Shown here: piece after piece, positions 33,877 through 42,780 of the stretch
Position numbering within the stretch: position 1 is the stretch's first letter
Layout of the letters: every line of letters starts with the position of its first letter
Source of the DNA: JACMNW01 sp963708425
GTDB lineage: Bacteria > Pseudomonadota > Alphaproteobacteria > Rhodobacterales > Rhodobacteraceae
Assembly (NCBI GenBank): GCA_963708425.1
Contig: OY970206.1
Location: 2,356,001-2,420,000 of the forward strand
DNA length: 64,000 nucleotides
Direction: 5' to 3'
Notes under the pieces: generated by a model
Told to the model about the DNA's origin: nothing
Databases searched by the model: none
The model's input: the letters and a program-made list of their open reading frames with translations, nothing else
Translations under genes and position numbers: made by a program

Positions 33877-35339
33877 ATGACCCTCACCAATTCGATCCAG
33901 TCTCAAAGCCTTGCCTCCGTGCCTCCATTCTTGCACCACCGGTGCGGATGCGTATCTGCGCACCATCGATTTGTTGCGCGATCCGTTTGGCCCGCCCGAG
34001 CACTGGCCCGCGACGTTGCCGTCGATGACCAGCTTGGTTCTGCGCTTTCGCCAACCGATGTTGCTGGCGTGGGGACCAGACCATCAGATGATCTACAACG
34101 AAGGCTACGCTGAGATTTTCGGTGATCGGCATCTGGCCGCTGAGGGCGAGAATTTTTTCGACCTCTGGTCCGAAATCCGAGGCGTCTTTGAGCCTTTGGC
34201 GCGGCGCGTGTATGCGGGCAAATCCGTCTACGTCGACAATGTTGAAGAGCAGCAGAATCGCACCGGCCAAAGTGAAGAGGCGCATTTCCATTTCACTTAC
34301 ACGCCTCTTCAGCACGAAAGTAACGAGATCCCAGAGATGTTCTGCGTCTATACGGAGACGACGAAAGAGAACATGCTCCGGCGCGAGCTGGAGCAAGAGC
34401 CCAACAGGCAGGGGCAAATGTTCGAAGTGGCCCCGAGCTTCATTGCCATGCTCAAACGTTCCGATCACGTCTTTGAACTGGACAATCCTGATTTGATGAG
34501 CCTTGCAGGACACCGCGACAACATCGGGAATTCTGCTACCAACGCACTGCTAAAGCCCAGGTCCCAAGGATATATCGACATGCTCGACGCCGTCGTCTCG
34601 ACCAGCAAGGCGATCAGGATTGACGGTGCGAAAGTGGTTTTGCAGCGTGTTGCGGGCGGCCGCCAGAAGAACGGTTCGTCGACTTTGTCTATCAGCCGGT
34701 GCTAACGGCAGCGGGCGAGGTGACTGGCGTATTTGCTGATGGCGTCGAAGGGACGGATCGCACCCTCGCCCTTGCCGCACTGCAAAAAAGCGAACAGTTC
34801 CTGCAGTCTGTACTGGGGGCATCATCGGATTGCATCAAGGTTCTCGATCTGGAGGGGCATCTGATTTACATGAGTGACCGTGGTCGCCAGGTCATGGAAA
34901 TCCCACAGAATACCAGGATCGAAGGCAGTTTCTGGCCTGAATTCTGGACGGGAACGCGGAACGCCGACGCTGTCAAGGCGCTGGAACTTACAAAAAGCGG
35001 TACTCCGGCTGTGTTCCAGGGGTTTGCCGACACGTTTGCCGGGACCCCGAAATATTGGGATGTGCGCGTGATCCCGATGTTGGACAGCGCCGGACGTCCC
35101 GAGCAAATCCTCGCGGTGTCGCGTGATATCACGTACCTCAAGCGCATCGAGGAAGAGCGCGAACACCTAATGCATGAACTGTCGCATCGGCTGAAAAATG
35201 CCGTCAGCATGGTGCAATCGGTGATCGCCAGACCCTTCGTCATGCGACAACAGTTCAGGAAGGACGCGAAATTCTGACTGGTCGGGTGCGGGCACTGGCC
35301 GACGCGCAGGAAATTTTGGGGACCTATATACAGAACTAG
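33877..35339 (+). pseudogene. Broken HWE-type sensor histidine kinase
   Basis: A PAS-containing kinase can be followed through at least three frameshifts. It starts MTLTNSIQSQSLASVPPFL at 33877, shifts near 33940 into DAYLRTIDLLRDPFGPPEHW, shifts near 34650 (continuing RFVDFVYQPVLTAAGEVTG), and shifts again near 35232, where LSHRLKNAVSMVQSVIA is continued in the next frame by TLRHATTVQEGREILTGRV. The phosphorylated His region is present, but the ATP-binding half is gone; the frame ends at 35339. The missing 3' part fits a deletion beside the neighbouring IS element or earlier decay. Confidence 0.85.
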
Positions 35340-35379
35340 CCTCACCGCCCGCGCAAGCCATGCGCTTCATCAGTAGGCT

Positions 35380-35715
35380 TTAGAAGATCGCGCCGTCCGG
35401 TGGCTCGATGCTATCCCACCTTTCCGCGATAGATGCACAAGCTGCCTCCATGTTTTTGAAGCGACTAACTGCATCGCCCGGTGCGGCAAAAAGTTGACCA
35501 GATTGCGCGTCAAGTGTCAGCGCCAACGCGCCTTCGGCTTCTCCGCCGTTTTCATCTGGCAATAGCTTGCGAACTGCCAAGAGCAAAGAAGACCCCCACG
35601 CGGCAACATCTGCATCAAGCGGTTTTCCCTTAGCATATCTGATCGTTGGAAATCCTAATTTTGTCTTGTTTTGCTTTGTCACTCGCGACAACGCCGACCT
35701 AGGCTCAGGACTCAT
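35380..35715 (-). CDS. Hypothetical protein, 5' end disrupted by the IS
   Basis: The 111-codon frame ends at 35380. Its first four or five codons (MSPEP) are the end of the IS element at 35703-35715, so the native start is lost or lies just inside (none is obvious). The native part (from about RSALSRVTKQNKT) has no recognised domain; it is acidic near the middle (DENGGEAEGAL) and ends EPPDGAIF. It may be the remaining 3' part of a gene cut by the insertion. Confidence 0.4.
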   Translation of the reverse strand: MSPEPRSALSRVTKQNKTKLGFPTIRYAKGKPLDADVAAWGSSLLLAVRKLLPDENGGEAEGALALTLDAQSGQLFAAPGDAVSRFKNMEAACASIAERWDSIEPPDGAIF

Positions 35716-36547
35716 TGATCATATCCAGAAGATGACGATGGCTGCGATTGCGATGGCGGACATGAAGGTGTGGGCGCAGCGGTCGTAGCGGGTGTGGGTG
35801 CGCCTCCAGTCCTTAAGTTTGCCGAACATGTTTTCGATTTTGTGCCGCTTTCGGTAAAGCAGCCTGTCGTGCGGTATCTGGATTTTCCTGTTTGATTTCG
35901 ATGGGATACAGGCCTTGATCTTCCGATCTGCAAGTGCGTCTCGCAGCCAGTCCGCATCGTAGCCCTTGTCGGCCAGAAGCGCCTTCGTCGGGGGCAGGCT
36001 TGCCAGCAGGGCCGCCGCCCCGGTGTAGTCACTGATTTGGCCTGCGGTCAGAAACAGGCTGCGCGGGCGACCTTCGCTGTCGTAGACAGCGTGCAGTTTC
36101 GAGTTCAACCCGCCTTTGGTGCGTCCGATATACCCGGGAAGAGCCCTTTTTGAGCAGGCTGGCTGCTGTGCGGTGCGCCTTCAGGTAAGTGACATCGATC
36201 ATCAACTCGGCGGTCTCGCCGCCGCCTTTTGCCAGTTCCAGGAAGATGCGTCCGAACACGCCCAACTCGCTCCAGCGGATGAAACGGTTGTAGATTGTCT
36301 TGTGTGGTCCGTAGCTTGGCGGAACGTCGCGCCACCGCAGGCCGTTGCGGATGACAAAGATGATGCCGCTGATCACCCGCCGGTCATCCACCCGGGGGAT
36401 GCCGTGCGACAATGGAAAGAACGGCGATATCCGCGCCATCTGGGCTTCGGAAAGCAGGATCAACTCGGTCATGGCAGCACCCCCTTTTGGTGCAGCCACT
36501 AAATCAACGCCCCTCTGCAACAGCAAGCAAATTAATGGGTCCAGAGC
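35703..36547 (-). mobile_element. IS427-group (IS5 family) insertion sequence
   Basis: The element is 845 bp. Its ends are imperfect inverted repeats: GCTCAGGACTCATTGATCAT at 35703 and, read inward from the right end, GCTCTGGACCCATTAATTTG, with 14 of the first 17 bases matching. CTAG occurs directly outside both ends (35699-35702, 36548-36551) and is likely the duplicated target. It carries two overlapping transposase frames. Both frames look intact, so the element may still be active. Confidence 0.9.
35719..36472 (-). CDS. IS427-type transposase in two overlapping frames
   Basis: The first frame begins MTELILLSEAQMARISPFFP at 36472 and covers the N-terminal domain with GLRWRDVPPSYGPHKTIYNR and the catalytic Asp region ELMIDVTYLKAHR. 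At the run AAAAAG before GGCTCTTCC (near 36150) a -1 slip would lead into the second frame, which reads GYIGRTKGGLNSKLHAVYD and then LLADKGYDADW (second Asp region) and RKRHKIENMFGKLKDWRR (Glu region). Together they make one DDE transposase, as is usual in this group. Confidence 0.85.
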
Positions 36548-36551
36548 CTAG

Positions 36552-36750
36552 TTAAGTATATAGGCCCCAAATTATTTACCAGCATGTAGTCCGGGCTCAT
36601 GTCTTGCCGGTAAGGCATACCGGTGCCCGCGAAATCATGCTGTTCGAACAGTACGATCCGCAAGGATTGTCGGGCGACGATCAGGTGTTTGACGAGATGG
36701 ATCGCCATTGGCCCGGTCCCGACGATCCCTATGCTTTTCGGCTTTGGCAC
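36552..36750 (-). pseudogene. Truncated FAD/NAD(P)-binding protein
   Basis: The frame starts at 36750 with MPKPKSIGIVGTGPMAIHLV, a Rossmann nucleotide-binding motif, and continues IVLFEQHDFAGTGMPYRQDM, typical of the FAD-NAD(P)-binding family (Pfam NAD_binding_9). Full-length members have over 400 residues. After about 60 residues the frame reaches the IS border and stops. No further part of the protein is seen beyond the IS, so sequence was lost there. Confidence 0.75.
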
Positions 36751-36827
36751 ACCATCACCTCCCCTGTTCCGGAGTCAACGCGGTGTGGCCGGAAAGGTTG
36801 CAGCCGGGCACGGGCCGATGTTGCCCG

Positions 36828-37994
36828 TCAAGTTTGCGCGTGCTGCAGGAAAAACCGAAGCATCTCTTCGGATGCATTAGGCCCGGTCGGGTCGGTGAAG
36901 CTGCACTGGGGCTGGCCTCCGGCCCAAGCATGCCCGGCCCCGTCGATTTCCCAATGCTCGACCATCGACACGCCGTCGCCGCTGCCATAGCTGGTCTGGC
37001 GAAACGGCCTGCCACCGGGGGACACGCCTTTCCGCGTCGTCGCGCGCAACCCGTCGAAGGCGTGCAGCGTCTGCGCGATGACAGACTTGCCATTGCGCGG
37101 GTGCACCGTCGCATCGGCCAGTCCGTGGATGACAATGGTCGGCACGGCATGGGCTAGAACTATCCCGCCCGAGCCGCTACGCATCGCAGAAAACGCCTGC
37201 GGTATGCCATTAGCCGCGCCGACAGGCAGGCCGGAGTGCACGCCAACTGCGCTGAAAAGATCTGGATAGGCTGCTACAACAATTGCCGCCGCTGCGCCAC
37301 CGGCGGAAAGCCCGGCAACGTAGATCCGCGTGGGATCGACAGGTCGGTCACGCAGTATATCGCGCACAAGACCAGCGATCAGCGCAGGTTCACCGCTGTC
37401 TCGCGCTTGATCTTCAGGCTTGAACCAGTTCCAGCATTTGTTGACGTTGGCGCGCCCAGGCTGTGCGGGGTATGCCACCAGACATCCGTGCCGTTCGGCT
37501 AGCGCGTTCATCCCGGTTCCGGCGGCAAAGTCGTCAGGTGACTGCGTGCAGCCGTGCAGCATCACGATCAGCGGCATCGGCGCGGACGTCAGCGTGGCGG
37601 GGATATAGAGCTTGTAGTCGCGCTGCCCGTGCCTGCTGACATGGGATCGCGTGATGAAGTCTGCACCAACCGGCAGTGGGGCCGACCCCTTGGCGAAAGG
37701 CATTTGGTCGGACATACCAGCCGCCGCGATGTTACGCAGCGTTTCGCGCAAGGAGGTGCGACGGCGCGGCTGTTTAGCCGGACGGTCGGCAGGCTGCACC
37801 TTGCCGACACCGACCGGGTCAGCATCGTCCAGCTGCGTGAACGACCCTTCAATGACAGTGTCATCAGGTTCACCCGTCGCTTTCGGCGCGCCGTCGTGCA
37901 GCAAGGACTGGATCAGGGCTGTTGCCTCGGCAAGCTTGCCAGCTTTGGTCAGTTCAGTGGCCTTGGTCATGCCAAGGGCGAAGTGATTGGTCAT
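36828..37994 (-). CDS. PHB depolymerase family esterase
   Basis: This 388-residue protein has an N-terminal helical region (about 100 residues), then the esterase domain: YKLYIPATLTSAPMPLIVML and HGCTQ (oxyanion region), lipase box GLSAGG, TIVIHGLADATVHP (Asp region) and GAGHAWAGG (His). It belongs to the PhaZ/LpqC esterase family, which includes depolymerases of polyhydroxybutyrate and feruloyl-type esterases. There is no signal peptide, so it would act inside the cell. It lies 30 bases after a CopG-type regulator gene on the same strand, probably in one operon. Confidence 0.9.
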   Translation of the reverse strand: MTNHFALGMTKATELTKAGKLAEATALIQSLLHDGAPKATGEPDDTVIEGSFTQLDDADPVGVGKVQPADRPAKQPRRRTSLRETLRNIAAAGMSDQMPFAKGSAPLPVGADFITRSHVSRHGQRDYKLYIPATLTSAPMPLIVMLHGCTQSPDDFAAGTGMNALAERHGCLVAYPAQPGRANVNKCWNWFKPEDQARDSGEPALIAGLVRDILRDRPVDPTRIYVAGLSAGGAAAAIVVAAYPDLFSAVGVHSGLPVGAANGIPQAFSAMRSGSGGIVLAHAVPTIVIHGLADATVHPRNGKSVIAQTLHAFDGLRATTRKGVSPGGRPFRQTSYGSGDGVSMVEHWEIDGAGHAWAGGQPQCSFTDPTGPNASEEMLRFFLQHAQT

Positions 37995-38024
37995 CTGGTG
38001 CTTTCTAAGAAAAAAGTGCGGCGG

Positions 38025-38453
38025 TCAACTGATCCGGTCCGCGAGTGCGCCCTTCACGGCATCTGTGGCCTGCAGCGAGCCCAGAACAGTCAGGGCGGAG
38101 ATGGTTGCAAGTGCCAGTTCGACGCTGACGTCGGGCGCGATGACGGCAAGACCCAGCACGCGGATATCCAGCATCTGGCCTGCGGCCTGCGCCGCCATCA
38201 ATTCGGTAGCCGTGATGTTGCGGACGCCGAGATCAACGCTTTTGCGCGTGACCACTTGCCGGACGGTTTCGGCGTGTCGTTCGATCTGGTTGCGAATGGC
38301 GGTGCGGATGAAATCGGTGCGATTGGAATAGAAACCCTCCTGCACCAAAAGTTCGATCTGACCGAGATCGACAAAACCAAGGTTGATCGTGATCTTCTCG
38401 TTGTCTGGCGCTTTCATGTGTCGTGGACGCTCGTGGGGCGCTATATCACCCAT
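38025..38453 (-). CDS. CopG-type (ribbon-helix-helix) transcriptional regulator
   Basis: The ATG at 38453 has GGAG 6 bases upstream and gives 142 residues; an internal ATG at 38417 (MKAPDNEK) is the alternative. The segment EKITINLGFVDLGQIELLVQ and SNRTDFIRTAIRNQIERH is the ribbon-helix-helix fold. The C-terminal region (ITATELMAAQAAGQMLDIRV) is conserved in this subfamily. An inverted repeat lies directly upstream of the start and would suit self-repression. It probably controls the esterase gene behind it. Confidence 0.85.
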   Translation of the reverse strand: MGDIAPHERPRHMKAPDNEKITINLGFVDLGQIELLVQEGFYSNRTDFIRTAIRNQIERHAETVRQVVTRKSVDLGVRNITATELMAAQAAGQMLDIRVLGLAVIAPDVSVELALATISALTVLGSLQATDAVKGALADRIS

Positions 38454-38461
38454 AAATATCT

Positions 38462-38491
38462 CCATACACCATCTGTACGGATGGTATATGG
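38462..38491. promoter_or_regulatory. Operator-like inverted repeat before the CopG gene
   Basis: CCATACACCATC (38462-38473) is matched by GATGGTATATGG (38480-38491), with one mismatch, around a TGTACG centre. It ends 9 bases from the chosen start codon. Such a position would let the regulator block its own transcription. Confidence 0.55.
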
Positions 38492-38764
38492 ATATTGAGA
38501 GGACGATTGCAAGCGCCAGGTGCTTACAAAAGCGCCGATTGCCATGATCCGGGGGGGTGCCGCTTTGCGAAACTTGACCTCCTCTCTGCAAAATGGGCGC
38601 TGTGCGGCCAGGATCAAAGGGGCAGGCCGCCCTTACCCACCGTTCGAGTCATTGATGCTCGCTGCAAGGCGGCGCGCGGAAGCGGTTATTGGTTTTGATT
38701 CATACTATCCTGAATAATCAGCGCAATGTTGGTGTCGGGCGGGCTCGGTGGACGGAGGAAAAGC
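38492..38764. other. Intergenic region next to the recombinase remnant
   Basis: Apart from the operator at 38462-38491 no gene is visible up to the start of the recombinase remnant at 38765. Composition is mixed, and no repeat or terminator could be identified. Confidence 0.5.
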
Positions 38765-39300
38765 ATGTCCACAATTCATCTTCCCGTCGTTCGCTCCAAA
38801 ACCGCAGCTTGGGACAAAGGCCGGATCATCGGTTAGAAACGCCCGCTTCTGCCAAAACACGGGTTGGCAATCCGTGTGCGCCTCGAGATTGCGGACAATA
38901 CCCGCGCCCTTGCCTTGTTCAACATGGCCATCAATAGCAGGCTGCGCGGCCGTGGCCTCGTGCAACTCAGGGTGCGTGAGTATTCGTCTAAGGCCACATG
39001 AAGGAACGCGCCTCGGTGATGCAGAGCAAAACGCAGCGTCCCGTCCAGTTCGAGATCACCGGACAGACGCGCAAATCCGTGCAGCGATGGATCGAGCGCC
39101 CGACGATGTCGGGGTCCGACGACCTCTGGCCAAGCAGGCTTCATGACAGCCCGCACCTCTCAACACGGCAATATGCGGGCATCCTTCGCGGTTGGATGAC
39201 CTCGATCGGGCTGGAGCCAAGTACTTATGGCACGCAATCGGCGCGTCGGACTAAGGCCGCGCAGATCTACAAGAAGACTGGGAACTGCTCTTGGCAAGGT
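38765..39300 (+). pseudogene. Broken tyrosine recombinase (integrase)
   Basis: The ATG at 38765 begins MSTIHLPVVRSKTAAWDKGR, then an in-frame TAG breaks it. It continues KRPLLPKHGLAIRVRLEIAD and NTRALALFNMAINSRLRGRG, shifts frame near 38990, and continues KERASVMQSKTQRPVQFEIT, PHLSTRQYAGILRGW and ARRTKAAQIYKKTGN. The expected HxxR has Gln in place of His (GTQSARR). The part after KKTGN, with the catalytic Tyr, is missing. Family members are commonly found as free-standing integrases or in transposon remnants. Confidence 0.85.
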
Positions 39301-39480
39301 CGATCGCCAATATGCCAATATCGGACATGGATGCCTCCCTCATCTTGGTTCCAACGAAACCACTTTGGCACATTCGATGCCGTCGGGTGGGGGCATCCGC
39401 TGAATCAGTTCATAGCCTGTGCTGACCCCCGTGAAGTTCTGTCCCCGTCGGCTATTGCAAGTGGCAGCACGGCCACCATC
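39301..39480. other. Unrecognised tail after the recombinase remnant
   Basis: The frame stays open to 39483 (CSWQGRSPICQYRTWMPPSS and beyond), but this part does not match the recombinase family and ends at the border with the IS3-type end. It is likely foreign sequence joined by a rearrangement. Confidence 0.4.
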
Positions 39481-39807
39481 TAGTGGTCCCTCGATTTGCA
39501 GACGCTTTCCCTGTTAGTTTTGGCGGCAGAGAGAGACGGATGTCCGGCACGAAGTTCACAAATATCGTCCGCCATCAACGACCATGGAACGGTTTGGCGT
39601 GATTGCGCAGAGGAAGTTCTCCAACGCGGGCCGATGCCTCGCCCGGACCAGCCCCACACGCCGGCCCGTATCTAAAGACCTTCAGTTGCCGCATTTGGCA
39701 CGTTGATCGAATGCGGCATTCGGCGCTTTGCGGTCGTTCGCTTTGCGAGCGGGTCCGCAGTGCTGAATCCCTAAAGCTGACCAAGTCTTGGAATATAAGC
39801 GGTCGTA
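39481..39807. mobile_element. IS3-type end and adjoining non-coding sequence
   Basis: GATTTGCAGACGCTTTCCCT (39491) followed by GTTAGTTTTGG matches the end sequence at about 20000 (GATTTGTAGACGCTTTTCTT, GGTAATTTTG). It leads to an ATG at 39541 reading MSGTKFT, like the start of an IS3 OrfA, after which the frame is lost. The remainder to 39807 has no gene that I can support. Confidence 0.5.
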
Positions 39808-40515
39808 TCAGTCGATCGAAAGCGGCATTTTGCGGGCGTAGTTTTCCGTCATGAAGTCGATGAAGTTGTCTCGGAACTGGCGGGTATGGGCATGGGCCAG
39901 CGCGTCGGCCCGGTCAACATCGCGGGCGCGGATGGCATCCAGCATCTGGGCATGTTCGTCGGTCAGCAGATAGCCGTCATGGGTGCGTTCCAGATAGTCA
40001 AAATGCAGATGCAGCATGCGACGCCCCTGATCCAGAAGGCGCTCGTAGAAGGACGCAAGGTAGGGGTTCCGTCCCGCATCAGCGATGGCCATATGGAAGC
40101 GCTTGTTCGCCTCGGACATTGCAAGGTGCTTGCCTGTTTTGACTACTGCCTCGAAGTCCTTCTGCCGTGCGGCGATAGTTTTCAGGTCGGCCTCGCTCCG
40201 CAATTCGGCCGCAAGGCGGGTGTTGATGCGCTGCGCCAGATCCAGAGCCTCGACATATTTGGGAAAGCTGGTGATGTCGATGGGGGCAACGATGGTGGAG
40301 CGGTTTGGGAGCATCACTACCATATCCTCGCCCGCCAGCCGTATCATGGCCTCGCGGACGGGAGACCGAGACATCCCAAACCGTTCGGCCAGCGAGGTTT
40401 CATCCAATAGTTGCCCCGGTTTCAGGTCCAGTGACAGGATCTCGTCGCGGATCGTCTCGTAAGCCAGTTTCAGCCCCATGCCGCGGGCGCGTTTGCCTTC
40501 CGGTTCGTCTGACAT
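39808..40515 (-). CDS. GntR/FadR-type transcriptional regulator
   Basis: The ATG at 40515 with GAGGGGG upstream gives 235 residues. The N-terminal winged helix reads YETIRDEILSLDLKPGQLLD, then ETSLAERFGMSRSPVREAMI. The C-terminal FCD domain carries metal/ligand-binding His (FHMAIADAGRNPYL and later HLHFDYLERTHDGYL, DEHAQMLDAI). It is divergent from the catabolic genes starting at 40660 and is their likely repressor, with a hydroxyproline-pathway intermediate as a possible ligand. Confidence 0.9.
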   Translation of the reverse strand: MSDEPEGKRARGMGLKLAYETIRDEILSLDLKPGQLLDETSLAERFGMSRSPVREAMIRLAGEDMVVMLPNRSTIVAPIDITSFPKYVEALDLAQRINTRLAAELRSEADLKTIAARQKDFEAVVKTGKHLAMSEANKRFHMAIADAGRNPYLASFYERLLDQGRRMLHLHFDYLERTHDGYLLTDEHAQMLDAIRARDVDRADALAHAHTRQFRDNFIDFMTENYARKMPLSID

Positions 40516-40561
40516 GCACACCCCCTCGTCGTTACCTAAGGGATAACCTCGAGGTCGCACC

Positions 40562-40610
40562 TTGTCGACACAGATTATTTTTTATTTGACCTGTCGGCAG
40601 GGTGTCGGCA
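40562..40610. promoter_or_regulatory. Candidate GntR operators
   Basis: TTGTCGACA (40562-40570), CTGTCGGCA (40591-40599) and GTGTCGGCA (40602-40610) share a TGTCGrCA core. They lie between the GntR gene and the catabolic genes. FadR-subfamily regulators often bind GT-N(2-3)-AC type sites of this look. By eye only. Confidence 0.4.
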
Positions 40611-40659
40611 AGATCGTTTTCAATCTACCGCCCCAACCCGAGTCGAAAGGACTGCTCTC

Positions 40660-41533
40660 ATGTTGAAACTTCAGGGCGTGATGCCCGCGCTGGTGACGCC
40701 CTTCGATGCGGCGGGTCAGATCGACTTTGCGGCGTTCAAGGCGCACTTGGAAAACCTGCGTGCGGCGGGCGTATCGGGCTGGGTCGTCGGGCGAATATAA
40801 CCTGATGTCGGACGGCGAGCGCGATTCTGTGCTGCGCTTCGTCAAGGACTTTGCCAAGCCGGGCGAAGTGCTGATTGCTGGCACCAACGCGCCGCATACG
40901 GCGGGGGTGATTGCGAATACGCTGGCCGCCAAGGCGATGGGCTATGATGCCGTTCTTCTGGCGGTGCCCTTCTACACTAAGCCGACACAGGCCGAAATCA
41001 TCCGCCATTTCAATGCGGTGATCGGTGCCACCGACATGAACATCGTGCTCTATTCCTACCCCGGCAAGGACGGGGTCGAGATTGAATATGAGGCGCTGGA
41101 CGCGCTGGCCGACAACCCGCGGATCATCGGGATCAAGGAAAGCTCGGGCGTCTTGCAACGCGCCATCGGCATTGCGACGCGGTATGCGGAGCGGGTTCAA
41201 CTCGTCTCGGGGTCCGACGACATCGCGCTGGATTTCATGCTGTGGGGGGCGGATTCGTGGATTTGCGGGCCTGCCAACTGCATGGCGCGCGCGGTCTGCG
41301 ATCTGGACCGGACCTTCCGCTCGGGCGATCTGGCCAAGGCCAAGTCCATCATGACCCGCATCTGGCCCGCGATGAACATTCTGGAGTCGGGCAAATTCGT
41401 GCAGAAGCTGAAGTATGGCTGCGCATTGCAGGGCACCCCGGTGGGCGACTGTCGGATGCCCTTGGGGCCGCTCACGGATGAGGAAAAAGTTGCCTTCGCC
41501 GCCGCGCTGCAGCCCATCGTGAATTGGGCCTGA
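40660..41533 (+). pseudogene. DapA-family lyase gene broken by a short deletion
   Basis: The first 45 codons read MLKLQGVMPALVTPFDAAGQ and on to AAGVSGWVVG, then run into a stop. The +1 frame continues with GEYNLMSDGERDSVLRFVKD to the end. The family motif here should be GGSTGE, as in the intact paralogue at 43990; an 11-base deletion that removes G-S-T and shifts the frame explains it. The rest is complete, with Tyr in VLYSYPGKDG and the Schiff-base Lys in IGIKESSG. Members of this family in such clusters deaminate pyrroline-4-hydroxy-2-carboxylate. The active product is probably not made unless this is a sequence error. Confidence 0.8.
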
Positions 41534-41534
41534 G

Positions 41535-42767
41535 ATGACCACCGTCGTCATCGGCGCGGGCATCATCGGCACGGCCATCGCTCATGACCTGCAACGGCGC
41601 GGTCGTCAGGTGGTGCTGATGGACCGTGATGCGCCGGGCAAGGGCGCGTCCTTTGGCAACATGGCGTCCATCGCGGTGACCGAGTTCCTGCCAGCATCGC
41701 GCCCGTCGGTCTGGCGGCAGATCCCCGGTTGGATGCTCGACCCCGAAGGCCCGGTGCGGGTGCGCCCGTCCTACATGCTTCGGTTGGTCCCATGGTTCCT
41801 GCGCTTTGTCGCCGCCTCGCGCCCCACGAAGCTTCGGGCGCTGGAGGCGCAAGGGGCGGCGCTTTGCGCGCGGGCGCTGGACGATACGCTGGCGCTGCTG
41901 CGCGACACAGGGCTGCAGGACCAAATCAGCGATGAGGGCTGCCTGTCGCTGTATAGCGACGAGGCCGAGTTCAGGGCCGACCGCGACCATATCGACGTGC
42001 TGGAACGCTTCGGTTTCCCGCATGAGGTGATCGGACGCCAGGCCATCAACGCACTGGAGCCGGAACTCTCCGACAAGATCGGCCTTGCGGTGCTGTTCCC
42101 GCAGAACCGGTCAATGAAGGACCCCTACAAGCTGGTGCTGGCGCTGGCGGACCGGTTTGCCGCCTTGGGCGGGCGAGTGGAACGTGGCGAGGTCGTGGGC
42201 TTTACCAGGTCTGACACCATTCGCGAGGTGGTGCTAAAGGATGGCCGACGCTTGGTAGCGGATGAGGTGGTGATCTGTGCCGGGGCTTTCTCGGCCCGGC
42301 TGGCTATAATGCTGGGCGAGCCGATCCCTCTGGAAACTGAGCGCGGCTATCACACCCAGATCATGGCGCCGGGCATCAGCATGAAACACTCGATCATTTG
42401 GCCCGCGCGCGCCTTCATGGTCACGCCCACGGCGGGTGGCATCCGCGTGGGCGGCACGGTAGAAATGGCGGGGCTGGATGCGGCCCCCGATTGGCGGCGG
42501 GCCAAGGTGACGGTGCGCCGCGCGCGTGAAGCGCTGCCCAACCTGCAGGTGCACGACACCTGCGAGTGGATGGGTCACCGCCCGGCGCTACCCGATACGG
42601 TGCCTATCCTGTCACCCTCGGCCCGCACGAAGGGGGTGTTCTACGCCACCGGACACGGGCATCTGGGCCTGACCTATGCCGCCACCACCGCACACCTGAT
42701 GGGTGATCTGATCACCGGCGCGCGGCCGTCAATGGACCTGCACCCCTACCGCATCAACCGTTTCTGA
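41535..42767 (+). CDS. FAD-dependent oxidoreductase, D-hydroxyproline dehydrogenase-like
   Basis: This 410-residue protein belongs to the DAO (DadA-like) family. The N-terminus TTVVIGAGIIGTAIAHDLQR binds FAD, SFGNMASIAVTEFLPASRP follows, and the C-terminus has GHGHLGLTYAATTAHLMGDL. It starts one base after the previous stop. With a proline racemase family enzyme, DapA-type lyase and semialdehyde dehydrogenase nearby, the best guess is oxidation of cis-4-hydroxy-D-proline. D-amino acid dehydrogenase with another substrate remains possible. Confidence 0.82.
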   Translation: MTTVVIGAGIIGTAIAHDLQRRGRQVVLMDRDAPGKGASFGNMASIAVTEFLPASRPSVWRQIPGWMLDPEGPVRVRPSYMLRLVPWFLRFVAASRPTKLRALEAQGAALCARALDDTLALLRDTGLQDQISDEGCLSLYSDEAEFRADRDHIDVLERFGFPHEVIGRQAINALEPELSDKIGLAVLFPQNRSMKDPYKLVLALADRFAALGGRVERGEVVGFTRSDTIREVVLKDGRRLVADEVVICAGAFSARLAIMLGEPIPLETERGYHTQIMAPGISMKHSIIWPARAFMVTPTAGGIRVGGTVEMAGLDAAPDWRRAKVTVRRAREALPNLQVHDTCEWMGHRPALPDTVPILSPSARTKGVFYATGHGHLGLTYAATTAHLMGDLITGARPSMDLHPYRINRF

Positions 42768-42780
42768 AAGGGCCTGATCC

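Noticed and set aside
33877..40515. The 33-40 kb zone considered as an integrative element or prophage
   Set aside because: No attachment-site repeats, structural genes, replication or conjugation genes are seen; only unrelated remnants and one IS.
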